Below are positions 21,225 through 30,630 of a DNA stretch of 64,000 nucleotides, one piece after another. The notes beneath the pieces are model-generated. The model was not told where the DNA came from, ran no database searches, and saw nothing but the letters and a program-made list of their open reading frames with translations. The stretch's first letter is position 1. Each line of letters opens with the position of its first letter. Made by a program: the position numbers and the translations under genes. The stretch lies in NCBI GenBank assembly GCA_024642215.1, contig JAHEBO010000003.1, positions 1 to 64,000 on the forward strand, written 5' to 3'. This DNA is from Limnohabitans sp. (GTDB lineage Bacteria > Pseudomonadota > Gammaproteobacteria > Burkholderiales > Burkholderiaceae_C).

Positions 21225-22010
21225 ATGCGCTTTGATGTCATCACGCTGTTTCCTGAACTCTTCGCCCCTTTTCTAAGTTCTGGCATCAATCGCCGTGCGT
21301 TTGAATCTGGCGCAGTTGAATTGAAACTCTGGCAGTTGCGTGACTATGCAGATGGTACCTATCGCCGTGTAGACGATCGTCCCTTTGGCGGTGGTCCGGG
21401 CATGGTGATGTTGGCGGAGCCTCTCGAAAAGTGTTTGTTGGCCATTCGTGAAGACCGTGCAGCCCAAAATCCCCATCCATCCAAAGTTCCCACCGTCCTT
21501 TTTTCGCCGATCGGTCAAAAACTGAATCATGCAGGTGTTGAGTCTTGGTCGCAAAGTGATGGCGCTATTTTGATTTGCGGACGCTATGAGGGGCTGGACC
21601 AGCGCTTCATTGATGCGCATGTGGATTTGCAGATCAGCTTGGGTGACTTTGTTTTATCGGGCGGCGAAATCGCTGCCATTGCGCTTTTGGATGCCGTGGC
21701 CCGTTTACAACCAGGCGTCTTGAATGATGAGGGCAGTCACCAAATGGACAGCTTCAATCCAGCGCTGGATGGCTTGCTAGATTGTGGCCACTACACCCGC
21801 CCTGAAGCTTGGCACGAAGAGCGCGTTCCCCCAATTTTGATGTCTGGGCACCATGCCGATATCGCCCAGTGGCGACGCCAGCAAAGCTTGGCCTTGACCC
21901 AAAAGCATCGGCCAGACCTGATTGACTTGGCCAGGAAGATGGGAAAGCTGAGTGCTAAGGATGAACACTTTTTGGCTCATTTTGAATTGCCTGGTCCTGA
22001 TCAGACTTAA
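21225..22010 (+). CDS. trmD: tRNA (guanine-N1)-methyltransferase
   Basis: MRFDVITLFPELFAPFLSSGI; DDRPFGGGPGMVM; CGRYEGLDQRFID; GDFVLSGGE. Confidence 0.98.
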   Translation: MRFDVITLFPELFAPFLSSGINRRAFESGAVELKLWQLRDYADGTYRRVDDRPFGGGPGMVMLAEPLEKCLLAIREDRAAQNPHPSKVPTVLFSPIGQKLNHAGVESWSQSDGAILICGRYEGLDQRFIDAHVDLQISLGDFVLSGGEIAAIALLDAVARLQPGVLNDEGSHQMDSFNPALDGLLDCGHYTRPEAWHEERVPPILMSGHHADIAQWRRQQSLALTQKHRPDLIDLARKMGKLSAKDEHFLAHFELPGPDQT

Positions 22011-22218
22011 GCCAAAACGCCGTGGTCAGCGCATTGGCCTGACGCCAGCATGAGCCAGACTTTCATTCAGCCATAAAACAAATATATAATCAGGGGCTGT
22101 CGATCCTCTGCCCGCCGCGGCTGTTGCGCTTGTTCTCGTCTTCATCGTTGAGAGTAAGCAGCATAGAAGCCGCCTTTAGCGTAGCGTTGTGCATGATCGG
22201 TCGTTGAAAGAGCTCAAA

Positions 22219-22602
22219 ATGAATTTGATTCAAACTCTCGAGCAGGAAGAAATTGCCCGTTTGGGTAAAACAATTCCTGACTTCATGCCTGGTGACACCG
22301 TTATCGTTAGCGTTAACGTGGTTGAAGGTACACGCAAGCGTGTGCAGGCTTATGAAGGTGTTGTGATTGCCAAGCGCAATCGCGGCTTGAACAGTGGTTT
22401 CACCGTTCGCAAAATTTCAAGTGGTGAAGGCGTGGAGCGTACGTTCCAAACTTACAGCCCCTTGATTGCCAGCATTGAAGTCAAACGTCGTGGTGATGTT
22501 CGCCGCGCCAAGTTGTACTATTTGCGCGATCGTAGCGGCAAGTCTGCACGTATCAAAGAAAAGTTGCCACAACGCGCTGTCAAAACAACAGCTGCTGCGT
22601 AA
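22219..22602 (+). CDS. rplS: 50S ribosomal protein L19
   Basis: [56 protein letters not shown]; start chosen at 22219 rather than 22189. Confidence 0.97.
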   Translation: MNLIQTLEQEEIARLGKTIPDFMPGDTVIVSVNVVEGTRKRVQAYEGVVIAKRNRGLNSGFTVRKISSGEGVERTFQTYSPLIASIEVKRRGDVRRAKLYYLRDRSGKSARIKEKLPQRAVKTTAAA

Positions 22603-22640
22603 AGCAATGTTGAGGGTTCTTCGGGGCCCTCATGAAAAAA

Positions 22641-22671
22641 CCGCCAAGGCTTGCGCCTAGGCGGTTTTTTT
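22641..22671 (+). terminator. Rho-independent terminator after rplS
   Basis: CCGCCAAGGC-TTGC-GCCTAGGCGG followed by T7 (one internal A.A mismatch). Confidence 0.85.
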
Positions 22672-22706
22672 ACGCCCCTGCTGAGCAAGGGCGTGGGGTG
22701 GGGGAA

Positions 22707-24722
22707 TTAACCGCGTGTCACTTTCAACACTTTGGCGCCAGTGCGCTTGGGTGCCGCATGGCCGCCGGCATTGTGTGGCTTGAAATTACCTGCGCCAATG
22801 ACCTTGGGGCCACGTGCGAAACGATCGCCTGCGCCGCCACGTGCATTGTCGCGGCCGCCAGGTGCGCGGGGTGCACGGCTGTCGCGGTTGTCACGCGCTT
22901 CAAAGCGGTCACCGCCACGGTTGTCAGGGCGCTGATCGCCACGGGGCTCAAAACGGCCTTCGCCACCGCGAGGTGCAAAGCTGCGTTGTTCGCCGCGGAA
23001 ATCGCCGCGTGGTTCGAATCGACCTTCAGGGCGGAAATCACCGCGACCTTCAGGACGACCTTCAAAACGAGGAGCAGGTGCGCCACGGTTTTCAAAACGA
23101 TCACCACGACCTTCGAAACGATCGCCACCACGGTTGCCTTCAAAGCGAGGCGCGCCGCGTGATTCAAAACGGTCACCACCCCGGTTGCCACCAAAGCCGC
23201 CACCGCCACCGAATGGACGGCCACGGCCACCACGGTCGCCGCGGTCATTGCCGCCACGGCCACCTGGACGGCTTTCGGGGAAGTTTTGTTTGGGTTCCAT
23301 ACCTGGAATCACTTCAGCTTTGAACGGTTGACGGCTGTAGGCCTCGATGTCCAAAATTTTGCGGCGATCGCGAATTTCTGCAAAAGTGATGGCCAAGCCA
23401 TCGCGACCTGCACGGCCTGTACGGCCAATGCGGTGGGTGTAGTCTTCGGCTTTCATGGGCAAACCAAAGTTGAACACGTGTGTGATGGTGGGCACGTCAA
23501 TACCTCGAGCCGCCACATCGGTGGCCACCAAAATTTGAACCTGGCCGTTGCGCAAGGCCATCAAGCGGCGATTGCGCAAACCTTGGCTCAAAGCGCCGTG
23601 CAATGCAACGGCATCAAAGCCATCTTGCTGCAAGTCTGCAGCCAAACCATCGCACTCAATTTGAGTGCTTGCAAACACAATGGCTTGATTGATAGAGGCA
23701 TCACGCAACCAATGGTCAAGCAGCTTGCGCTTGTGTTGGGCGTTGTCGGCCCAGAACAAAACTTGCTTGATGTTGCTGTGTTTTTCTTGAGGTGAATCGA
23801 TTTGAATTTTCTGAACCGAAGAACCGCCGTCGTGCATCACACGCATGGCCAACTGTTGAATGCGCGGCGCAAACGTGGCGCTGAACATCATGGTTTGCTG
23901 GCGCTGGCTGGTCATCTGGTTGATGTCGGCCAGGTCGTCTGAGAAGCCCAGGTCCAACATGCGGTCGGCTTCGTCAACCACCAAGAATTTAACTTTGTCG
24001 AGTTTGATTTGCATAGAGCGCTGCAAGTCGAGCAAACGGCCAGGCGTGGCCACCACCAAGTTGGCATTTTGCAACTTGGCAATTTGCAATTGGTAAGGCA
24101 TGCCACCCACAATGTTGGCAACGCGCAAGCCGCGGCAATGTTTGACCAAATCGATGGCGTCGTGCGCAACCTGTTGGGCCAGTTCACGTGTGGGGCAAAC
24201 AATCAAGGCGCCAGGCGAGGGAGCTTTGAAATTGCGTGCGTTGGTGGGGTCTTTGCGTTTAGGACGCTTGGGTGCTGGCTCGCCATTGGCTGCAGCGTCT
24301 GCACATGCTTGCGCAAATGCGGCGCGCTCGGCTTCTTCTTCGGCAGCCAGTTCTTGCAACAGTGTGTGCAACACAGGCAGCAAGAATGCGGCTGTTTTGC
24401 CACTGCCTGTTTGGCTTGACACCATCAGGTCAATGTAGCGGTGGGCTTCGCCCAAGGTTTCTTTGGGCAATGCCAAAGGAATGGCTTTGAGCTGGACGGA
24501 GGTGGGTTGTGTGTAGCCAAGGTCGGCCACAGCTTGAACCAATTCAGGTGCCAATCCCAGCAGCACAAAGCCGTTGGGTTGCTCTGGTGTGATTTCAGAG
24601 TCAACAACTTCGTTGTCGTTGACGTTGGCAGCATCAAGGGCCAAAGTTTCAGTCACGAAAGTTTCGTTCGTAGAGGATTGCGCAGGCGACAAGTCGGCCT
24701 GCACTTCAAAAGCGTCAGTCAT
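22707..24722 (-). CDS. DEAD-box ATP-dependent RNA helicase with RGG-like C-terminal tail
   Basis: ASQTGSGKTAAFLLP, VVDEADRMLD, FSATFAP, HRIGRTGRAGRDG; about 180-aa R/G/F-rich tail. Start taken as MTDAFEVQADL. Confidence 0.95.
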   Translation of the reverse strand: MTDAFEVQADLSPAQSSTNETFVTETLALDAANVNDNEVVDSEITPEQPNGFVLLGLAPELVQAVADLGYTQPTSVQLKAIPLALPKETLGEAHRYIDLMVSSQTGSGKTAAFLLPVLHTLLQELAAEEEAERAAFAQACADAAANGEPAPKRPKRKDPTNARNFKAPSPGALIVCPTRELAQQVAHDAIDLVKHCRGLRVANIVGGMPYQLQIAKLQNANLVVATPGRLLDLQRSMQIKLDKVKFLVVDEADRMLDLGFSDDLADINQMTSQRQQTMMFSATFAPRIQQLAMRVMHDGGSSVQKIQIDSPQEKHSNIKQVLFWADNAQHKRKLLDHWLRDASINQAIVFASTQIECDGLAADLQQDGFDAVALHGALSQGLRNRRLMALRNGQVQILVATDVAARGIDVPTITHVFNFGLPMKAEDYTHRIGRTGRAGRDGLAITFAEIRDRRKILDIEAYSRQPFKAEVIPGMEPKQNFPESRPGGRGGNDRGDRGGRGRPFGGGGGFGGNRGGDRFESRGAPRFEGNRGGDRFEGRGDRFENRGAPAPRFEGRPEGRGDFRPEGRFEPRGDFRGEQRSFAPRGGEGRFEPRGDQRPDNRGGDRFEARDNRDSRAPRAPGGRDNARGGAGDRFARGPKVIGAGNFKPHNAGGHAAPKRTGAKVLKVTRG

Positions 24723-25001
24723 ATTTTTTTCTCGCACGGACGTCCGCAAGATTTGCGGTGGCGCCGTTCATGGTTAAAAAACATCAACCATCAAACGGAG
24801 CTCGGTGCTGTTTGAAGAGAGTGAGTCAGGCTGAAAGCCAGATCCCATCTTTTCCAGTCGAGTGACTCTTATCAGTGAGTCAAAGGCGTGAAGGGTGATG
24901 CACAAGTGCTGCGGCACGAGGCCTGTTTGCAGCACAGCCGGCGATTATGGCACAGTTTTTTGAGTTTGTGCGGGTTTTCCCTGAAATGCGTTGAAAGCTT
25001 T

Positions 25002-25601
25002 TTAGAGCTTGATGAAATGCTCTCTGTAATGCGCCAATTCTTCAATCGATTCGTGCACATCGGCCAGCGCGGTGTGCTTTTGTTGTTTTTTGAAACTGTT
25101 GAACACCTCAGGCTTCCAGCGTTTGGAGAGTTCTTTGAGGGTGCTGACATCCAAATTTCGATAGTGCAAATAGGCTTCCAACTTGGGCATGAACTTGACC
25201 AAGAATCGACGGTCTTGGCTAATGGTGTTGCCGCACAGGGGAGAGTTATTTTTGGACACGTATTTTTTGATGAAGTCCAAAATTTGGGCTTCTGCATCTT
25301 GTTCAGTGGTGCTGGAGGCTTTGACTTTGTCAATCAAACCACTGCGGCCATGTGTACCCTTGTTCCACGCATCCATTTTGTTCAGCAGCTCGTCGCTTTG
25401 ATGGATGACGCACACAGGGCCTTCAATGCGCGGGCTGAGGTTGGGGCCTGTGACGACCACCGCAATTTCCAACAGGCGCTCTTTTTCGGGGTCTAGGCCT
25501 GTCATTTCACAGTCGATCCAAACCAAGTTGTCGTCTGACTTGGCCAGATTGGCGGCGTTGTTGTCTAATGAGGCAAGGGGTGCGATGGATTTCTCGGTCA
25601 T
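25002..25601 (-). CDS. orn: Oligoribonuclease
   Basis: [58 protein letters not shown]. Confidence 0.96.
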   Translation of the reverse strand: MTEKSIAPLASLDNNAANLAKSDDNLVWIDCEMTGLDPEKERLLEIAVVVTGPNLSPRIEGPVCVIHQSDELLNKMDAWNKGTHGRSGLIDKVKASSTTEQDAEAQILDFIKKYVSKNNSPLCGNTISQDRRFLVKFMPKLEAYLHYRNLDVSTLKELSKRWKPEVFNSFKKQQKHTALADVHESIEELAHYREHFIKL

Positions 25602-25667
25602 TTCAAAATGTGGCTTTTCGTGAATGCCTTGATTGTCGCTGATGTCTGCTGATCTACACTGCGGTCT

Positions 25668-26927
25668 ATGAATTCGACTTTGACTCTGACTTATTTTTTG
25701 GCAGGCGCCTTGCTCATCAACGTGCTCTTGAAGCTTTGGTTAAATGCCAGACAAGTGCGCCATGTTGCGCAGCATCGCGGCGAAGTGCCCAGCGCATTCG
25801 CCAATCAAATTTCATTGGCAGAGCACCAAAAGGCAGCAGATTACACCCTGGCCAAGGCCAAAGTGTCGCAAATTGACATCTTGATTGATGCCGTTGTGTT
25901 GATCGCTTGGACCCTGTTGGGAGGTTTGAGTGCTTTGAATGCTTTTGTGTTGGCGTTCATGGCGCCAGGACTTTGGCAGCAAGTGGTGCTGGTTCTGAGT
26001 TTCAGTTTGGTGGGCGGATTGATTGATTTGCCTTTGTCGCTTTATCAAACTTTTGTTTTGGAGCAGAAATTTGGCTTCAATAAAATCACCTGGCGCTTGT
26101 GGATAGGCGACGCCTTTAAAGGAATTCTCCTGGGACTGGTGTTGGGCGTACCTCTGATCGCACTGGTCTTGTGGCTGATGCAAGCGGGTGGACAGTATTG
26201 GTGGCTCTGGACCTGGTGTGCCTTGGTGTTTTGGCAATTGTTTTTAATGGCCATTGCCCCCAATGTGATCATGCCCCTGTTCAACAAGTTCACGCCACTA
26301 GAAGATGAAGCCTTGAAGGTGCGTGTCAACGCGCTGATGCAGCGCGCAGGGTTTACCGCCAAAGGATTCTTTGTGATGGATGGCAGCAAACGTTCTGCGC
26401 ATTCCAATGCTTTTTTTACAGGCTTTGGCGCCACCAAGCGTGTGGTGTTTTTTGACACCTTGCTCCAGCAGTTGACACCCGCCGAAATGGAAGCTGTCTT
26501 GGCGCATGAGCTAGGGCACTTCAAGCACCGTCACATCTTCAAAATGATGCTCACCAGCTTTGCCTTCACTTTGTTGGGTTTGGCTTTGTTGGGATATGCA
26601 TCGCAGCAAATTTGGTTTTACACAGGATTGGGTGTCATGCCTAATTTGATGGGAGGCAATGAAGCCGTCGCCTTGTTGTTGTTCATGTTGGTGGTACCTG
26701 TGTTCACATTTTTGTTGGCGCCTATTTCCTCTTGGCGTTCACGCATTCAAGAGTATGAAGCCGATGCTTATGCCGTCTCTCAAACGCCAGCGGCTAATTT
26801 AAGTTCAGCGCTTCTCAAACTTTACCAAGACAATGCATCAACACTGACGCCCGATCCCTTGTATGTGACGTTTTACTATTCACATCCACCGGCCAGTTTG
26901 CGCTTGGCGCGCATGCAAAATGCGTAA
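25668..26927 (+). CDS. M48 family (Ste24-like) membrane zinc metalloprotease
   Basis: [18 protein letters not shown] (HExxH), [14 protein letters not shown]; multiple TM helices. Confidence 0.93.
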   Translation: MNSTLTLTYFLAGALLINVLLKLWLNARQVRHVAQHRGEVPSAFANQISLAEHQKAADYTLAKAKVSQIDILIDAVVLIAWTLLGGLSALNAFVLAFMAPGLWQQVVLVLSFSLVGGLIDLPLSLYQTFVLEQKFGFNKITWRLWIGDAFKGILLGLVLGVPLIALVLWLMQAGGQYWWLWTWCALVFWQLFLMAIAPNVIMPLFNKFTPLEDEALKVRVNALMQRAGFTAKGFFVMDGSKRSAHSNAFFTGFGATKRVVFFDTLLQQLTPAEMEAVLAHELGHFKHRHIFKMMLTSFAFTLLGLALLGYASQQIWFYTGLGVMPNLMGGNEAVALLLFMLVVPVFTFLLAPISSWRSRIQEYEADAYAVSQTPAANLSSALLKLYQDNASTLTPDPLYVTFYYSHPPASLRLARMQNA

Positions 26928-27939
26928 GCTCAATCAACGCACGCACACCAAAACCAAGGCCGCTCAAGCCTTGGTTGCCTCGACGCAAGACGCATTGCGC
27001 ACGGGCTTGGTTGTGGCCACGCATGGGCGTCATTGCGTGGTGGAGTTGGATGATGGTACGCGAATCATTTGTCATCCTCGCGGCAAAAAAAGCCAGTCTG
27101 TCGTAGGCGACCGAGTGAAGTGGCAAGCCGCAGCCGATGAAGGCACGATTGAAAGTGTGCTTGAAAGAAAAAATCTGTTTTACAGAAGGGATGAGGTGCG
27201 AACCAAATCCTTTGCGGCCAACCTCGATTTGGTGCTAATTCTGTTGGCCGCCGAACCTGAATTTTCTGAAACGCAATTGTCCAGAGCCTTGATTGCGGCA
27301 GAAGCTGAGCACATCAAGCCGCTGATTGTGTTGAATAAAAGTGACTTGGGTGCGGCCTTTGCGCAGGCGTGGGATCGACTGACTGCGTATCGGCAAATGG
27401 GTTACACCGTTTTACCTTTGCAACTGAAACAAGCCAATGAAGAGAATGACTCGCTGAAAGCGCTGCAAGCTGAAATGGTGGGCAGAACCACCTTGATTCT
27501 GGGGCCTTCAGGGGCGGGCAAAAGTACCTTGGTGAATGCTTTGGTGCCCCATGCGCGAGCGCTCACTGGTGAAATTTCACAAGCATTGAACTCGGGCAAA
27601 CACACCACCACCAGCACTTCGCTTTATTGGGTGGGGGAGCGGCCTTCAACAATCAGTGAAGGCGTCGCGGGGACAGCCATCATCGATTCACCAGGCTTTC
27701 AAGAGTTTGGCTTGCAACACATTCCGCAAAATCAATTGGCATCGTGCATGCCCGATTTGAAACAGTATGTGGCAACGTGCAAGTTTTACAACTGCACGCA
27801 TTTGCATGAACCTGGCTGTGGCGTGTTGGCTGCCCTTCAAAAAGACGAGTCTGTCAATCTGCAAGCGACAGAGGTCAGTCAAAGACGACACCGAATCTAC
27901 GCCCAGCTGTTTGATGAGCTGGGGCAACAACGGTGGTGA
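26920..27939 (+). CDS. rsgA: Ribosome small-subunit-dependent GTPase A
   Basis: LGPSGAGKSTLVNAL P-loop, circularly permuted GTPase order, IIDSPGFQEFGL, C-terminal CKFYNCTHLHEPGCGV zinc knuckle. Confidence 0.96.
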   Translation: MRKLNQRTHTKTKAAQALVASTQDALRTGLVVATHGRHCVVELDDGTRIICHPRGKKSQSVVGDRVKWQAAADEGTIESVLERKNLFYRRDEVRTKSFAANLDLVLILLAAEPEFSETQLSRALIAAEAEHIKPLIVLNKSDLGAAFAQAWDRLTAYRQMGYTVLPLQLKQANEENDSLKALQAEMVGRTTLILGPSGAGKSTLVNALVPHARALTGEISQALNSGKHTTTSTSLYWVGERPSTISEGVAGTAIIDSPGFQEFGLQHIPQNQLASCMPDLKQYVATCKFYNCTHLHEPGCGVLAALQKDESVNLQATEVSQRRHRIYAQLFDELGQQRW

Positions 27940-27952
27940 ACGGGCGGCTACC

Positions 27953-28927
27953 TTAACCCAGCAAATTGGCCAGCGACAGCAGCGCTACCAAAACCAACCA
28001 CATGATCACGGTACGCCATACCAGTCCTACCACTTGCGCAAAGTGAGAGATCTCTGGCGGACGGCCTGGGGTACTGCTGCTGCCAGGTACATCCGCTTGC
28101 AATGCAGCACCACCTAATTGAACGTTGATGGCGCCCGAAGTTGCCGCCAAGATAACCCCGTCGTTGTCATCTGGAAATTTTTCGGAGTGATGTCGCCAAC
28201 CATCCATGGCATCTTCAAAGCTGCCCATGATGGCAAAGCCCATGGCCGTTGCTCTAGCGGGTAACCAATCGATGGCATGCCATGCGTCGTTGGCCACAGA
28301 CTTCAGTGCATCACTGATCCAGTAAAGTTGATGTGCATCGTTTGACAACGCGTTGCTAGACAAATTGGCTGCTGTAGCGGTGTAACGCTTGCTAAATTCT
28401 GCGATTCGGTAAACCACTGCACCAACGGGGCCGAGACCAATGACTGAGAGCAGGGCATAACTGAAGAAAACACCAAAGACATGGCGGTGTGCTGAAAGTA
28501 TGGAGTGTTCTATGACGTGTCGCACAATTTCGTTGCGTGGCAGTTCATTAATTTCTAACTGCTGCCACTCTGCCAACAACTTGCGAGCCAGTTGCTCATC
28601 GCCATCGTTCAGTGCATCACGAATGCCTGTGAAGTGATGGCTGAATTGCCTAAATCCCAAAGTGACATAAAGCAAGGCCACATTCCAAACGACGGCAAAA
28701 AACCAGCCAACGAAAAAGGCCAGTAGCCAGTGGATAAGGACAGCCAATCCAGCTGGTACGCCAACAAGCAAGCTCCAAGCTAGCCAAGCCTGGGAGCGCG
28801 AGCCACCGTCTACATGAGATGTGACCCATTCGGCCCAAGTGCGCAACCACTTGTGCAAAAAGTGTGACGGGCTCATGGGTCGCGCTTGCTCAATCACAAG
28901 CGCCAAAAAGATAGAGAAAAAGCTCAT
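27953..28927 (-). CDS. CobD/CbiB (AmpE)-like membrane protein
   Basis: 324 aa, MSFFSIFLALVIEQARPMSPSHFLHKWLRTWAEW; several TM segments; PARATAMGFAIMGSFEDAMDGWR resembles the CobD/CbiB family. Confidence 0.78.
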   Translation of the reverse strand: MSFFSIFLALVIEQARPMSPSHFLHKWLRTWAEWVTSHVDGGSRSQAWLAWSLLVGVPAGLAVLIHWLLAFFVGWFFAVVWNVALLYVTLGFRQFSHHFTGIRDALNDGDEQLARKLLAEWQQLEINELPRNEIVRHVIEHSILSAHRHVFGVFFSYALLSVIGLGPVGAVVYRIAEFSKRYTATAANLSSNALSNDAHQLYWISDALKSVANDAWHAIDWLPARATAMGFAIMGSFEDAMDGWRHHSEKFPDDNDGVILAATSGAINVQLGGAALQADVPGSSSTPGRPPEISHFAQVVGLVWRTVIMWLVLVALLSLANLLG

Positions 28928-28934
28928 GTCAACA

Positions 28935-29654
28935 TCATAAAGAATTAGCGGCCAATAAGAAACGGTAAAAGTTTCGGATCATGCCTGCGGTAGCACCCCA
29001 AATGAAACGTTCAACAGGTTGGTCTGTTGAGGAAGTTGGCGGTTCGAAATAGGGCATGGAATACCACTGTCGCTTCACACCGTCTCTTTCCCATTCGTGA
29101 AGCCTGTGATTGGCTGGATTCATCAGAAATGACAGGGGCACTTCAAATACCGCTGCAACTTCAAAGGCGTTTGGGGTGACCACATGGTCGGGCGATACAA
29201 GTCCGACAACAGGTGTGATGTGAAAAGCAGTCCCTGTGACATAGTTGGGCATCGTGCCCAATATGTTGACAAATTGCGGTGCCAGTCCAACTTCTTCTTC
29301 TGCTTCTCTGAGTGCGGCATCTTCAGCAGAGGCATCTTCTGCATCGACCTTGCCTCCCGGAAACGCAATTTGCCCTGCATGAGAAGACAAATGCAGTGTG
29401 CGTTGCGTGAGGAGGATGTGTGGTTCTGTGCCTTGATCGCCCCTCAGCACGATCGGTATGAGTACAGCGGCTTCTTGAGGGGGGCGTTGTCCCACTGCGG
29501 GTTCGCGCTTCACTTCAGGCGTCCATTGGGGTGGGTTTTCAAATACTCGTTTGAGTTGATTGGCCATCAAGCATTCCCTTGGCAAGGCCGGCCATTCACC
29601 CAATGGATGGGTCCAAGGAATATCGCGGGGATCAAATCCCAAAGAGCTTTTCAT
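28935..29654 (-). CDS. NUDIX hydrolase (CoA pyrophosphatase-like)
   Basis: GQIAFPGGKVDAEDASAEDAALREAEEEVGLAP (Nudix box) with LTQRTLHLSSHAGQIAFPGG typical of the NudL/CoAse family. Confidence 0.9.
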   Translation of the reverse strand: MKSSLGFDPRDIPWTHPLGEWPALPRECLMANQLKRVFENPPQWTPEVKREPAVGQRPPQEAAVLIPIVLRGDQGTEPHILLTQRTLHLSSHAGQIAFPGGKVDAEDASAEDAALREAEEEVGLAPQFVNILGTMPNYVTGTAFHITPVVGLVSPDHVVTPNAFEVAAVFEVPLSFLMNPANHRLHEWERDGVKRQWYSMPYFEPPTSSTDQPVERFIWGATAGMIRNFYRFLLAANSL

Positions 29655-29688
29655 AGGCGTCGTGTCATTTGACTGCTCTGGGTGACCC

Positions 29689-30519
29689 TCAGAACGGCGT
29701 TTGATAATGCGGACATTTGATGTCTATTCGCTGAGGTTTGTCATGGACATGATTGCGCTGCAAGGCTGTGAGGCAACCACCCCATACACAACCCGTGTCT
29801 AAGGCCCAAACATCGTCTCGGGCAACTGCACCGAGCGTAGACCAATGGCCAAATGCAATCGTGATGTTGGCCGTTTGTCTGCCTGGCACTTCAAACCAAG
29901 GTAAGTAGCCTTCTGGTGCCTTGGCTGTGCCTTCCTTGGTTTCAAATTCCATGGCGCCGGTGGTAGAACAAAATCGAAGACGGGTGAAAGCATTCAGCGC
30001 ACAACGCCATCGGTCCATGTCCTTCAGTTGTGACTGCCACTGTGCAGGCTCATTGCCATACATGTTCATGAAAAATGCATCAGAAGCATCACTTTGCAAA
30101 ACACCTTCAAGTTCGCTGGCCAGGGCCAATGTTTCAGGCAAAGACCATTGGGGTAGCACGCCTGCATGCACCATCAAGACCTGGTCTTTGTAAAGGGCGA
30201 TGGATTGGTGCCTTAGCCAGTGCAATAAGTTGGCTTTGTCTGGTGCTTGAAGAATCTCATCCAACGTGTCCATTTTGCTGGGCAGTCTGGCGCCCGATGC
30301 GATGGCCAATAAATGCAAATCGTGATTGCCAAGGACGCACTGAACGCTTGTACCCATGCTGTACAAGCGGCGTAAGACGTCCAAGGAGGCGGGCCCACGA
30401 TTGACCAAGTCGCCTAAGACATACAACTGATCGCGGCTGACAGAAAAGCCAATCTGATCCAGCAGTTGACCCAATGGTTCATCGCATCCCTGAATGTCAC
30501 CGACCCAATAAACGGACAT
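29689..30519 (-). CDS. apaH: Bis(5'-nucleosyl)-tetraphosphatase, symmetrical
   Basis: YWVGDIQGCDEPL, YVLGDLVNRGPASLDVLRRL, VLGNHDLHLLA. Confidence 0.95.
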   Translation of the reverse strand: MSVYWVGDIQGCDEPLGQLLDQIGFSVSRDQLYVLGDLVNRGPASLDVLRRLYSMGTSVQCVLGNHDLHLLAIASGARLPSKMDTLDEILQAPDKANLLHWLRHQSIALYKDQVLMVHAGVLPQWSLPETLALASELEGVLQSDASDAFFMNMYGNEPAQWQSQLKDMDRWRCALNAFTRLRFCSTTGAMEFETKEGTAKAPEGYLPWFEVPGRQTANITIAFGHWSTLGAVARDDVWALDTGCVWGGCLTALQRNHVHDKPQRIDIKCPHYQTPF

Positions 30520-30630
30520 TTGTTTCCAAAATCATTCTGAATGCGACATTGTCGACTTATTTACGGCAGATTTTGTCTCTCGATCGAGAAGACTGTTTCA
30601 TTCGAGAGCAGCTCTTGGCACAATCAGGGG

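Noticed and set aside
22632-23331. Several ORFs (+ and -) over the helicase C-terminus, with RRR/PPP-type low complexity
   Set aside because: By-products of the repetitive RGG-encoding DNA read in other frames.
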